This document shows, in pieces, positions 45,681-57,165 of a DNA stretch of 64,000 nucleotides. The DNA is from Sphagnum compactum (taxonomy: Eukaryota; Bryophyta; Sphagnopsida; Sphagnales). The position numbers and the translations under genes are program-made. The notes under the pieces were generated by a model that did no database searches, was not told the DNA's origin, and saw only the letters and a list, made by a program, of their open reading frames with translations. Each line of letters begins with the position of its first letter. Position 1 is the first letter of the stretch. The stretch lies in assembly GCA_965153455.1 (NCBI GenBank), contig OZ234504.1, positions 1,736,001-1,800,000 on the forward strand. Direction: 5' to 3'.

Positions 45681-48600
45681 ATTTGCAAATTCTACAACAT
45701 AAGGTGAATGCATGGTACAATGACTCAATAATGGCAAAAATAACACTCCTTATAAGTCCATACAAGATTATTTTAAATGATACAAATAGACGTGGTTGTT
45801 ACTTTAAGAAAATTATTGTTCTAATCTTTGAATAATACATGTTCAATCACCTACAAACCTTCCCAAATCTATGTGAAAACTTGTATTTAATGTAATTGAT
45901 GTCCCTTTTAAATTTGGAAGTCTTAAAAGGAAAACTCACAAAGTCCATAGGAATAACGCCCCATCTAAAACTTTCAAAAACATATTTTTTGGGACAATAA
46001 AATTGCAAAACAAATAAAAATTGTAACTCACATGGACTTATGAAAATATGGTCAAATTTTAACAATTCAAAAGCCCCTAACTATTAATTAAATGGTTAAG
46101 GTTTTCAAAAAAAAAATTCTTCATATGAGTTTATCATTTTGTATCACATTATATATTGAATCCTAATAACAAATTCAGAATGTGAATCAATAAAAAATTT
46201 CATTTTGTGATGTTCTAGTTAGATAACCAGTTCATATTTTTTGATTTCAAAAGTCCATTACTATTAACAAATGAAAATTTTATCAATAATAACCACACAT
46301 TTTTTTTCATAATGAAATTGTTAGTTTAGATCCAAGTCCCAATTAGTAGATTTAAGGATATATTAATCATCATATGCATTTGAATAAAGGGTACCCAGGG
46401 ACAAAACATCATTTTGTTACAAAAGTGAGCCATCGTAGCTTGCATCCACCCCACACTATTGTTATCCTAAAACAATTCAACAAAGTGGCAACTAACATGC
46501 ATATTATTGGATCAAGTTTTTCTTGAGTAGTAATTAGTTTTTCTATGACCACTGTGCAATTCAATAATGAAGCTACCATGAAACCCCTGCACAATTGTAA
46601 CCGTACCATTTAATTATGGAGGTGTTTTGCTTCTAACCAAAATCTGAAGTGTAGGTTGTCTAAATACATTAAGCTTATTGAAATTACAATTGTTATTGTT
46701 GTAAGGAATGTGGAAGATGAACACATCTTTTCTACCTTAAATTCATGAAGTCCAAATTGCAAAATTGACAAACCAATAACCTTGATTTGGTTGTGAGAAT
46801 GTATGCCTAGGGTTTTTATACACTGTAATTTTTTTTGTTCCATGTTATTGTCATATATTGGAATGAGATTAAATCTCATTATGGATCGGAGCTATAACAT
46901 TTCAAAACAACTCTATGAAAACAAGCTCAAACATCTTCATGAATCCATGTTCCTACCATTGATGATGGAGTTCATAAGTCTTAAATTCTTCCTTTCAATA
47001 TTTTTGTTTGTTGATAAGAATTTCAATTCTTATGTGCTTTGTTAATTTGTAATTGTCTACCTTCCCTTATAACAAGGCAAAGTTCTTTTGTGCACTAAGG
47101 TTCAATCCCCTTAAAAAACACCACATAAATCTACCTCAACAGAATGCATATTGAACTTTGGATTCTTTGAAGTATTTGGAATTATAGGTATTTCATTGAA
47201 GCTTTTATCTTGAATCCTAGGTAGATGATTTTGAGTTGTTGATCATTCATTAGCTTCTTGTTATGTTAGGGAGTATGATCATACAACAATTAATTATTTA
47301 AGTTTAGTGGCTAGTTGATTTCTATGATTTCATTAAACTTAAGGTTGGTTTTGATTATGAATTTGACCAAATGTTGGCCTATTACAAGCGTAATGACTAT
47401 GTTATTTATGGCGCAACCAACATTGAATAATACATTGATTTCTTAGGTTTAGTTCTTCCATGCCCCTTGCAACCTATTTTGATTATTATGACCTTAAACC
47501 TTGTTTATCTTGAGTATTTGTGATATTTTTATGGAATATTAGAGGGCTCCAAGTTTCCTTGCACCAAAGATTTTTTTCAAAATTAGATGAAAATCTATTA
47601 CACAATGTATTTATCATCCATTAGATGGAAAATCCTTCAATTCCAAAGTGATTTTCAATGTTAATATCTTTTACAACAAAAATTTGGCACAATGTGTTTC
47701 AATATTTAGGGAATTTGATGTTCAAACGATATATAACATGTATTTATTAATAGACTATTTCTTTATGGTACCAAGATTTGCATTAAAGATCACAATTTGG
47801 TAATTATCCATGTAGTTTTCAAAACATGATAATAATGTCATATAAAAAGACATAATAAAAAAAATCATGAAAATGAAATTTAACCATGTCTTATATAACA
47901 AAGAACATTTCTTTTTAAAGAAAATTCTTTGAATTATGTGTTTTCAAGGGTTAAAAATATGCTCAAAATACATTAATGTATCATCACATTTAAACATGAT
48001 TTTTCAATTAAAAAAATAATTCTAGGTCTTCATAATCATCAATATGTGGGTTTCCATGCATTTTGAAAATAAGTGGATTAGTTTCACATATAATAAACAA
48101 TTTTTGAAATAAAAGTGACCTAGTTAACAATTATTTACCCAAGTCCTTATATCTCAGGGGGGACACGTAGTGTAAAGTTTGGGATTTATGTGCATCAAAT
48201 GACCATTTTTAGAATGGGGTAATAGATAATTGTCCAACCTATTTTTTATCACCCTAATATTATTTAATTTTCTAATATATACGTATTAAAAGCCACCTTA
48301 TATTAATTATAATCCATTATTTCAGATTATTGCATACCCTATATTATAATTAAATTGATTATTTGAATCAAACGTACCCTATTTTAAAATTAACTTATAA
48401 TTTTTTACCTAACAACCAATATATTGCACCCTATATTTTACTCGCGTATTTTTTACTTTTTAAAACTAATGTCCCCCTTGGGCCTTATATCAATAAATGA
48501 ACAAATGAAACATTTTGAAATTTCACAAAATGATTGAAATGCAAATTCATTGATATAAAAACATTGTTTATCAAATGAAACTACATTTCAATTCTAGAAA

Positions 48601-48787
48601 CTCATGTAGTTCATTTTCAACGTCATGGGGGTGTAAGATTTTTGAAAGTCAATATAGTCCTTAGTTCCTCTTGAACCTAAAGGTTTGTTTATTTTGCATT
48701 CTAGTTGGTTTTGATTTTCCAAGAATAGGGCATTTTTCCAAGCTCAAAATGTGACCTAGATTCTAGTTTAATAATTGATTAAAGCTC
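45681..48787. other. AT-rich spacer, no gene seen
   Basis: Only short, AT-driven open frames on either strand. No RNA gene or repeat array recognised. Confidence 0.5.
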
Positions 48788-49434
48788 ATGGAATTGTTTG
48801 ACAAATTAAAAAACTATGATAGCAACAAATTATCTAAGCTTCCCAAACAAGTGAAAAGGCTAGTATATTTAATTTCTTTTGTAAATGGAATGACTATAGT
48901 AAATTTTTGTGAAGTAATACATGTGCAATTTATATGTTTACTTATAGATAGTTTGAAGGAGGGGCTGCCATCATTGCAATAGTGGAAACAATTGTTTGTG
49001 GAGCTTATTCTTTTGTTCTTACCTGGGATACCAAACTTAGTATTTGTAAATATTTTTTTATCAAATAAATTTGTGTGATGTTTCTTAACCATTCTCAAGT
49101 GAATAATGATATGTTTATTCACAAATTTGTTCTATGTTGTTTAGAGAAATCTAGATCCTACACATGGGTTGAAAAAGATGATGTTCATCAAGTTGTTATA
49201 ATAATGGGTTTTCAAAAGTCAAACTACTATAAGTTTGATGTGATGTTTAAAATTTCTAAAACCATGAATATTTTCACCAATGGATTCATGCAAATAGGGA
49301 GTCAATGTGGTGGCTTGATGGGACCTCTATTTGCATTTATAGAAAACTTGGTGATTGTGATGGAATTTGGATTGTTGAACAAATATGTGTTTTGTCTTAG
49401 CAAACTCAACTATAATTCACTATTGCATAGGTGA
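48788..49434 (+). pseudogene. Unrecognised coding-like remnant
   Basis: Two plus-strand open frames (48788-48982 and 49075-49434) with moderately protein-like composition. The second holds FIHKFVLCCLEKSRSYTW and FIENLVIVMEFGLLNKYV. I do not recognise a family; they may be parts of a decayed transposon or chance. Confidence 0.2.
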
Positions 49435-52400
49435 TTCTTGTAAAAGTTTCACTCTTTGTTTTAAAGATTATATGAAAGCATATAGAGGTTGTCACCTATA
49501 AATTTGACTCACAATCTTACCAAGGATGTTGCAAAAGTTGTTGAGAAATTCTAGGGTGTAATAATAAGTACTTAATATCTTCAATTTTAAGTCTATTCTT
49601 TTTGTGTGTTAATGGAAATGGAGACGAAGCCAAGCTTGGATGTTTTGCTCCTAGTAATTGAATCAAGTTGTTTAATTGTTGCATTTTTGCATATTTTGAT
49701 TGAGGAAAGGCAAATGGACAAAAAAGTTTTGCATAATACTTTCCTTAGTTTTAAAGTTTAAATTGGGTTGTGCAATGTGTTATACAAGAATGTTTGTTCA
49801 TTTGCCAAAGTGTTCCCTATCACAATTGAAATTCACAAAATTGTTATAACCTTTGCATTTTCCTCCCAACCTTGTGTCCACCCATAACAAATCCATGTTG
49901 TCACATAGCTCCAAGAGTAAACTAAGACTATCGCCGTCATAATATGGCAAAAAATTTCATGTAAACATGAGCACAATATTTCCAATTGTTACATTGCCAT
50001 TTCAATCCACCCAACCTAGAAAATAGGGGCCAACTAAGCAAAATTGAAAACTTTCAAAAAAAAAGTTACTGCTCGAGTAATTCTTTAACTTCAGAGACCC
50101 ATAAAGAGGAGTTTTTATTATTATTTAGATACCCAGATTGAGCTTTTTCTTCAAAAATCAGATACTCACCCAACATTGCACCAAACCCTTGCCGATCATT
50201 TGAAATGGCACAAAAACTTTGGCTTGTGTTTATTAGAGAACTGAGACATATACCCACATTCACAAGTGACCAAACCTGACCCGAACTCATACCCACCCAA
50301 CACAAGTTTAGAAACCCAAACCTGGGCAGTTCTTTTAAATTTAGTTTTCAAAAACCTAGAACTGATCATTATCTAAATACCCACCCAACATTGCTTGATA
50401 GTTGATTCCAAACTCATCCCTATATACTCACCCAACATTGGTCACAACTGATTTAAAGTGAGGTGTAGAGAATTTGGCAGCAGTTGGGTAGGTGGGTTGC
50501 ACCCAGTGGGTATTTGATGGGTCATTGGGTATTATGTGGGTACCCACTAAGTATCACAAGGAAATTTCTTACAAAGAAAAAATAATGACAATTTTTACAC
50601 CATGTAAAGCCCTCACCCCCAGGCTTAACCTGCACTGAAGGTCTTCCCTTAGTTTCATAGGGTTGGCAGGAGTTAGGGAAGTGAGGCGCACCCTGAACCA
50701 CCCTATGAACTCCAGGGTGACCCTAAGGCTTGAAGCCAAGAACCTAAGCTTCCTAGATCTATGGGGGTCCAATTAATGGACTGCAAAGGGTAGGAGCAAG
50801 AAGAGGAGTATGAAGCTTAGATGATTCTGAATGTCATCCTTGAGTTGGTAGGGTAGGGGAAAATGTGCCCCCCAATCTGCCTGATGGGTCTTGTCAGAAT
50901 TTGGGATCGACCTTTGTGCAGCAACATGAAAGATTGCTTCTCACTTGTGCTGACTGGGTGAGAACTTATAAGCAATCTTTCAGACTACAACAGTACTAGC
51001 TAGTAAGTCCCCCACTCTTATAAGACTGGATCAAAAACTGGATTGTGTATGATTGTTGCAAAAGTCCATTGACAAAGTGTGTATATAGTATATATGTAAG
51101 GTACATTCTCTTCCTCTCTCTAGCAGCCTTCTTTTTATTGGGGTGAAATTAAAATGTAAAATGTTGCCAATGAAAGGTTTTTTTTCTGGGGGGGGTGGGT
51201 CTCAATGGCTGATTTTCTTTTTAAGTTAGCCATGAGATAGGAATACAATGAAAGAGTGTTTCATGTCCACACACACACCATGCATCCTGCATGGTGATTT
51301 GGTAGGCGGCTAGTTTCATCAGTTGAATACTCTTCACTTTGGTTCTTGAAATGGAGGGAGGAATCCCCCTTCCCTACAAATTAATCTGAACAGACTCCAG
51401 AGGTAGAGTAGGAGCATCTTATTAGGCACCCAGTGCAATGTTCTAACTTGAAGTCTAACTTCTTGAAGCTGCTGGTCCAATGGTTCTCTCACATTTTGAA
51501 GTTGTAAGAGCCAAACATTCCAAGAGCTCTTAATTGGTGTGCTCGGGTAAATCCAGTATCTGATGAAATTGCTGGTGATAGCCTAGAGCCAGCCTTCAAG
51601 TTTGAAACTTTTGTCCTCCAGGTTGTTGTTGCTGCTGTCAGAATGTAGCTACTAGAAGAAGAAGAAGCTGGCTATGTCATGATTGTATGTAGGCTACCAG
51701 GTGACGGCCATTGGGCATAGTATTTTTGGAAAATATTGCAGCATGTTCATAACTACCAAACTTATCAACAAATTCCCCCAACATTATAGTATTGGCACAA
51801 CAAATTGCAGAAAACCAATCAGGGTACTTTCATGGGCTCCAGCAGCATTGGCCCCTTATAGGCCTGCACAGAGTATCAACCATCAACACTGGCATCAAAC
51901 ACCCTACCAGCTGGTATGACCTCTGGCCATACCAACCTTGCGCCTTATGACACTTAACCTTGCCCCACAAGCTCTGTCCAGGCTTGTCGTTTTGCACCTT
52001 GCATAGTTTTGCATGATTCACGTTCTGCCTAGTTCTGCTTGTTTTGTCAGAACAATTTTATCATCTCAGGAGAGAGTGAGGATTTCATACCAGACCAATA
52101 GTAGTCTCCAACTTCCACCCTTCTGACTTCCATCAGTTGTGAGCTAGGAGTCATGCTAGGCATTGAAGCATATCATCTAGACCTAAGATTGTTGCAGTTA
52201 TTTTTCATATGCATTTTGTTGAATCTGGGATGAATCAAAGGTAATAATTTGTTCTGCCTCTGGATTCAGCACTTTTTGAATTTTTTGAAAAATCATCTAT
52301 TGTGTTTTATGTACTGCTTGTGCTTCATCATATATTGGAAATTTGGCTTCATGGGTACACAGGACGTTGAATATAGGACCTCCTCTCAGATTTGTTGTTA

Positions 52401-52789
52401 CCTTCAGTACATGACCCTTGAAGACTAGATTTTTCATGACACCTGCCAAAAGAAACATGTCCTGCTGACCCTGATTATATGGGGTTGTCCTATCGCTGAG
52501 CTTATTGATCTAGGAATCTCTATTTTGCATGCCACAATTTTTAGAGATGCCAATCACCCTTACAAGTTTAGAGCTTGTCAACTCTACCTTAATGTTGCTA
52601 ACCCATTAAGCCATAAGATCCTTGAAGTAATGTTTTCTAACCTGAAAAGACACACCTTTCAATTGAATTGTTGAGGGTACAGTTGGAACTTCCTAAGTTC
52701 AGAAAATCCCAATCCACTAAGTTTTGTTTCATGAAGCGAGCAGATCATACCTAGCAACAACCCAAGTACTCCAGAGGGCACCACAGTGG
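49435..52789. other. Spacer with short direct repeats, no gene seen
   Basis: TAC(T/C)CACCCAACATTG occurs at 50163, 50388 and 50425, with a shortened form at 50290; reverse-complement-like GTGGGTATT and GTGGGTACCC words lie at 50,500-50,545. The rest, slightly less AT-rich than average, has no recognised gene. Confidence 0.5.
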
Positions 52790-53175
52790 AGCAACCTGCC
52801 AGTAATAGGTTGAGCAGAAGAAGTAGACATCCTTGGAGGCTACCACATGAGCTGGTGGTTTTGTCACCATCTGCTACAAGATATATAAGACCTGCTACAA
52901 GCTCTCATTATGATAGCCAGCAAACCCAATGCAAAAGAAGTAGGTAATTCGTTGAGCAGCAAAAGTAGAGAATCATTTGAGCCTACCTAGTGAGCTGGTG
53001 TTGCCATGGCTACTTACATGCAGCTAGTAACAAAGTTGAGCACATGTTTGTAGCCAGCAAATTCCTATGAGCAATCAAAGTACAATGGGTTTGTCCAGAC
53101 AGAGAAGAACAGCCAATCTTTGAGCCTGCCAATTGAGCTTTGCTTGTGTTGCCACTTTTGTGATCCCAGAGACAC
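52790..53175. repeat. Three degenerate 143-bp tandem repeats
   Basis: Anchors GAGCTGGTGG (52849), GAGCTGGTGTTGCCA (52992) and GAGCTTTGCTTGTGTTGCCA (53135) are spaced exactly 143 and 143 bp. TTTGAGCCT(A/G)CC precedes the second and third anchors. Copies are diverged and not coding. Confidence 0.75.
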
Positions 53176-53402
53176 AGTTTTGGTGCACACAAAGAGACAA
53201 GCTCTGCAATGTAAAGTCTAAATGTGGGCTTTAAATTTGAAAGGGCAGGGTTGCCCTTTGCTAGTGAAGGCTACACTATCAATCTTCATTCTCAAAGTGA
53301 AGTATTTGATTGAGACTTTGCCCTCCACCCAAAGAAAAAAACACCCAGAAATTTTGCATAGAAACTTAAAGATTGAGAATTGACATATATGATGTATGTC
53401 AT

Positions 53403-53423
53403 AAACCCTAAACCCTAAACCCT
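53403..53423. repeat. Interstitial telomere-type repeat (AAACCCT)x3
   Basis: Three perfect units of the Arabidopsis-type plant telomere repeat, within the window interior. It may be a telo-box-like or insertion-scar sequence. Confidence 0.9.
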
Positions 53424-53476
53424 AGGTCTATATTGTATATGAAACAGTGATTCACCAGTGATGGAATATTCCGTAG

Positions 53477-53800
53477 GTAAATGTCAAGGTGAAAATATAC
53501 CATTTGTGACTGATAAAAATATTCGATTACTCTGTAATTACACTACCTAATTGGGACATATTTTAGACTTGCCTTGCCTCCTCAGTTTAAGGTATGAATA
53601 CATATTTGAGACTTACCCTTACCTAATGTTGGACGGGTAAATATTTTATCTTGATATACCCTCGTATGTAAATGTCCGGGTGAATATATTCCTTAAGCTA
53701 GTTGGGACAAAATTCTACTACTCTTTTAACACCCTACTTAGTTACTAAATATTTCAGCCTTGTCACGTCTTTACCCTCTTGGGTTTAAGGTACTATATAC
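53477..53800. repeat. Degenerate duplication, about 191-198 bp apart
   Basis: GTAAATGTCAAGGTGAA at 53477 pairs with GTAAATGTCCGGGTGAA at 53668; TTGGGACA, CTACTTAG/CTACCTAA, and TTTAAGGTA blocks follow in the same order in both copies. Non-coding. Confidence 0.65.
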
Positions 53801-54269
53801 GTTAAAGATAAAGCTTAACTTCGGATTAACTATAGAACATGATACAAACCACACAAGAGACTTAGCTTTTGTTATGCTTTACATTGATAATAGACAAAGT
53901 ATACATTTTTACAAAAACATGTACAAAAGAGTCTCATTATTTTTATGTATGCATGTTTAAACTAAACACAAAATATACATTCAGAATAACAAAAATAATT
54001 TTATGAATATTATTGCAAATAAATAAAAATACAACAAATTCAAACTCGCCTTTTTAAATAGGTTAGGTGGTTTTTATTGATAACTAAAGTAGTTATTTAA
54101 CTAAGTAGAAACTAATATACTAATTATTAATTAATTAATTAATTAATATTTATCCAAATTCTAATTTAACATATACAAAAATAAAATTTGTACTTCATAT
54201 ACATTAATATTTTATTAATAAATTATTACAAATTAACATTTGTAAAAATCAATTTTATGCTTAACACAT
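53801..54269. other. AT-rich spacer, no gene seen
   Basis: Includes a run of TTAA units around 54,125-54,146. No coding or RNA feature recognised. Confidence 0.55.
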
Positions 54270-54465
54270 CTAAGGTGGTGGGGAACCAGACTAAGTAGTA
54301 ATTAGGACTAAGTAGTAATTAGGGTCTGTAATGAAGCTTGTAATGAACATTTCCACGAATCGTTCTACATGGGTAGCAGGATCTTTGTTTCGAGTTCTTG
54401 AGAATTTAGGCAAATTTATAGGCATGGTACTAGCATTAAGCCTTGTGGGATGATGATGGGTAACC
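54270..54465 (-). pseudogene. Antisense gypsy gag fragment, left of the hAT insertion
   Basis: On the minus strand, 54,300-54,440 reads MPINLPKFSRTRNK, DPATHVERFVEMFITSF, ITDPNYYLV, the N-terminal end of a plant gypsy gag. It ends at the hAT target duplication. The stretch resuming at 57,028 is the other side of the same locus. Confidence 0.65.
54458..54465. repeat. 8-bp target-site duplication, left copy (GGGTAACC)
   Basis: Identical to 57020-57027 and directly abutting the left inverted end. Eight base pairs is the hAT family's signature. Confidence 0.95.
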
Positions 54466-54486
54466 TAGGCCTCATAATTTTGTAGA
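54466..54486 (+). repeat. hAT left terminal inverted repeat
   Basis: 21 bp beginning TAGGCCTCATAATTTTG. One mismatch (first base T against C) with the right end. Confidence 0.95.
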
Positions 54487-54509
54487 TTTTCTAAAAATAG
54501 CCATGGATG

Positions 54510-54542
54510 TCTACAAAATAAATCTCGGACGATCTACAAAAT
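54510..54542. repeat. hAT subterminal TCTACAAAAT motifs (left)
   Basis: TCTACAAAAT at 54510-54519 and 54533-54542, plus the reverse-complement form at the left end; on the right it recurs at 56963-56972, in inverted form at about 56,987, and in the terminus. Such clustered subterminal words are usual transposase-binding sites in hAT elements. Confidence 0.8.
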
Positions 54543-54577
54543 AAGCAAAATCCGCAACGGACCCCGTGAAAACGTCT

Positions 54578-54647
54578 GCGCGCGAAATGCTCTCAGACGT
54601 TTCGCTGCTCTTGCGCGCGAAACGCTTTCAGACGTTTCGCTGCTCTT
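54578..54647. repeat. Two tandem 35-bp units with internal dyad
   Basis: Units at 54578-54612 and 54613-54647, each opening GCGCGCGAAA. In unit 2 GCGAAACG (54617-54624) and CGTTTCGC (54633-54640) form a perfect 8-bp dyad; unit 1 has one mismatch. They lie just ahead of the transposase ATG at 54693, as a promoter or binding-site pair might. Confidence 0.85.
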
Positions 54648-54692
54648 GCTGACGCTCTCGCCCGGCCGCCCAGATCCGCTAGATCGTCAACG

Positions 54693-56869
54693 ATGCCCAA
54701 GCCCACGCTGTTCCAGCTTGGTCACGCCTTGGAGTATGCGGTCGAGGTCGTGTCGCAGGATGCCAAGGGCAGCGCAACTTGTTGGTGCCTGTTCTGCGTG
54801 CACGAGGGCCGCGACGAAGTCGAGATCAACCATAATGGCCGCAAGCGGAAGAGGACGGCCCTAATCAAGATGTTCACCGCACCGTTCTACCCGCACAAGT
54901 ACCGCAGCCATCACGAATCCCAACACGCCGAGTCATGGGCACTCTATCAGGACCTGTCGAAAGCCGACAAGAAGCAGTACTTCTCGAGCCAGATCAAGCC
55001 GGCCAATACGCTGCATCGGCACATGACCGTGAAGGTCGACAAGTTGGTGTTCGACATCAGTGCCCGCATCGTCGATACGATCATTGGCGACCTGTTCTTT
55101 CGCGACGACGAAGTACTGGCCAACGCCGACATCGACGACGACAGTGACGACGATGTGGCCAACACAATCGCCAAGAAGGCCAAGGAGAAGACCAACGCCC
55201 TTAAACTGTTCGTCAAGAATGAGAACGACCCTGATTGGTACTAGGTTGTCATCCCAAATGCCATGCGGTTCGAGCTCGCGATGGACCACGTCTCGATCGA
55301 CATGTCGTTCAGGCAAGCAGCGGCTACCATCCAGCACGCCAGGGACCATACCAAGACAGCCACGCTGAGCGGCATGAACGACCTGATCGTTGGCCAGTAC
55401 GTCCGTGTCCTGGTCGGCGGCAATCTGCAGGACATCTCGGACTTGATGGGCAACCTATCCGTCTGGGCCTTCTCGCTCGCATTCGACTCGAGCACCCATT
55501 TCGAGCAGTCGTTCTTTGATTTATGCGTCCGGATCTGCTTCAAGGGCCGGCTCTGCAACCTTCACCTGGTCGGCCTTCCGTTGTTCAATCGCCATACGCA
55601 GAGATCCTGTACAATTTGCTCTGCAAGTTCCTCAACGCGCTCTACCCAGATTGGCGCATCAAGCTGCTCAACGCGTCGTCGGACGGCGAGAACACAATGA
55701 TTGGGCGCCACGCTGGTCTCGTCACTCGCATTGCGCGGTGCGCTAAGTTCAATGTGTTGCGCGTCTGGTGCGCGCCGCATCAGATCGACATCATCGTCAA
55801 GTCGTCGGCTGAAGGTATCGACGGCGGCGCCTATGTTAAGGACGTCTATTCGTTCTTCGTGCAACTGCGGTCGCAGCACAACTTGATCATCCAGATGGGC
55901 GTCAAGTGTCCGAAGAAGACGAATCGCTAGGTGCACCTCAATCGCGTCCTCAACTTCTACAAGCAGTACCGCTGCCCGATCATCGCACACACCCTAGAGA
56001 AGCACCCGGAGAAGCTGCCGTCGGACATGTGGTGGGTAATCACGTACGCGGTGGCGCTCGCCGTCGATGAGATCAACATCACGTTCGCCAAGCTGCAGAG
56101 CCGATCGTTGCTCGTGGCGCAGCAGGCGGAGTTCGTCAATGTGTTGATTGGCACGCTGACCGCCATGTTCTGCATTGAGGTCATCGATCTGGACCAGAGC
56201 GACGACGACGACGACGACGAGATCGAGTACATGTCGATCGAGTCGATGCGGATCGACGTCGCGGGCATCGAGAATCACATTCGCGACCAAGGGTTGGCCG
56301 TTGGCAAATTCTTCGATGCGCTGAATGCTACCGACCAGAACGCGGTCATCAAGGAGATTGCGTCGTATGCCATCATGCTCGTCACGGGCCTGATGGGCGT
56401 CAAGGCCGAGCGTGACGAGAATAACCAGCCGCTTGATCAGGACGCACCACCTGTCATGCCTCAGCAACTCGTCACACTGCGTCCCGCCAAGTTTATTCAA
56501 GAGGTGCTCGACAAGTACCGCGACCGTCTCCAGAAGTTCTGGACGTCCGACGAATTCGAGGAGATCAAAGCGGATCACCGGGACCTAGTGAAGATGTATC
56601 GCGACGACGAGAACATGCGGAACGTGATTGACAAGCACGACATCAATATGCTGTTCAATGACGCCTGGGACTATGTCCCCCGGTTCAAGCGTCTCCGCGC
56701 ATTCTGTGGTGGCCTCGCAACCATCTTTCCCAACACGACGTCGGTCGAGAGCGACTTCTCGATCCTGAAATGGTAGGTGGACGCGTTTCGCACTGCCCTG
56801 ATGCACCTGTCGCTAGAAGGAATCATGCAGGCCAAGCAGCGCGCCATCCTCAAGCAGTTATGGGCCTGA
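54693..56869 (+). pseudogene. hAT-family transposase, broken by three TAG codons and one frameshift
   Basis: ATG at 54693 and natural TGA at 56867-56869; about 725 residues if breaks are ignored. Residues 32-35 CLFC with HHESQH at about 73-78 look like a BED-type zinc finger. The middle part has an RNase H-like region with SSDGENTMIGRHAG (about 55,677-55,718) and RVWCAPHQIDIIVK. The C-terminus (56,670-56,776) holds ATIFPNTTSVESDFS, the hAT dimerisation motif. Breaks: TAG at 55242-55244, a one-base loss near 55,597, TAG at 55928-55930, TAG at 56774-56776, with clear protein continuing after each. Such transposases cut and paste the element by its ends. From memory, similar GC-rich proteins are common in oomycetes; this needs a search. 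Confidence 0.92.
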
Positions 56870-56998
56870 TGAGCCATCAAATACACATCCGGCCGCAACA
56901 CGGGCCATTGTGCAGTCAGAAGCGCCTTATTTGGACCCATCCACAAATTACTGGCGATGGCGTCTACAAAATAGCTTAATTTGTATATTTTGTAGGAG

Positions 56999-57019
56999 TC
57001 TACAAAATTATGAGGCCTG
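56999..57019 (-). repeat. hAT right terminal inverted repeat
   Basis: Reverse complement begins CAGGCCTCATAATTTTG; matches the left end at 20 of 21 positions. Confidence 0.95.
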
Positions 57020-57027
57020 GGGTAACC
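57020..57027. repeat. 8-bp target-site duplication, right copy (GGGTAACC)
   Basis: Identical to 54458-54465. Confidence 0.95.
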
Positions 57028-57165
57028 CCTTTGGTAACATTATGAGATTTATAATTGGATTCGGAGGTGGTGGTGGATTCACCATAGGAGGCGGTAAATT
57101 AATTACTGGTGGTGGGTTAATCATTAATGGGGGTAGTGGGTTTGGCTGATTAACAATTGATTAAG
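57028..57165 (-). pseudogene. Proline-rich remnant of interrupted gag locus, right of the hAT insertion
   Basis: The minus strand reads MINPPPVINLPPPMVNPPPPP, then NPIINLI towards the insertion point. It sits upstream (on the minus strand) of the gag fragment at 54,270-54,465, where gypsy gags often have low-complexity N-termini. The two sides are not in one clean frame, so an extra small shift is likely. Confidence 0.45.

Larger units (their letters stand above)
54466..57019 (+). mobile_element. Complete hAT transposon, 2,554 bp, GC-rich interior
   Basis: Bounded by 21-bp terminal inverted repeats (54466-54486 and 56999-57019, 20 of 21 matching; left begins TAGGCCTC, right reads CAGGCCTC outward) and a perfect 8-bp target duplication GGGTAACC. 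Inside are subterminal repeats, then one transposase gene on the plus strand. The coding part is strongly GC-rich at third positions, while the element ends and the surrounding window are AT-rich. The transposase is broken, so the copy cannot move alone, but its ends are intact. Confidence 0.97.

Noticed and set aside
54933-56578. Long minus-strand open frames across the hAT transposase
   Set aside because: They are shadows caused by GC-rich third positions; the plus strand carries the transposase motifs.
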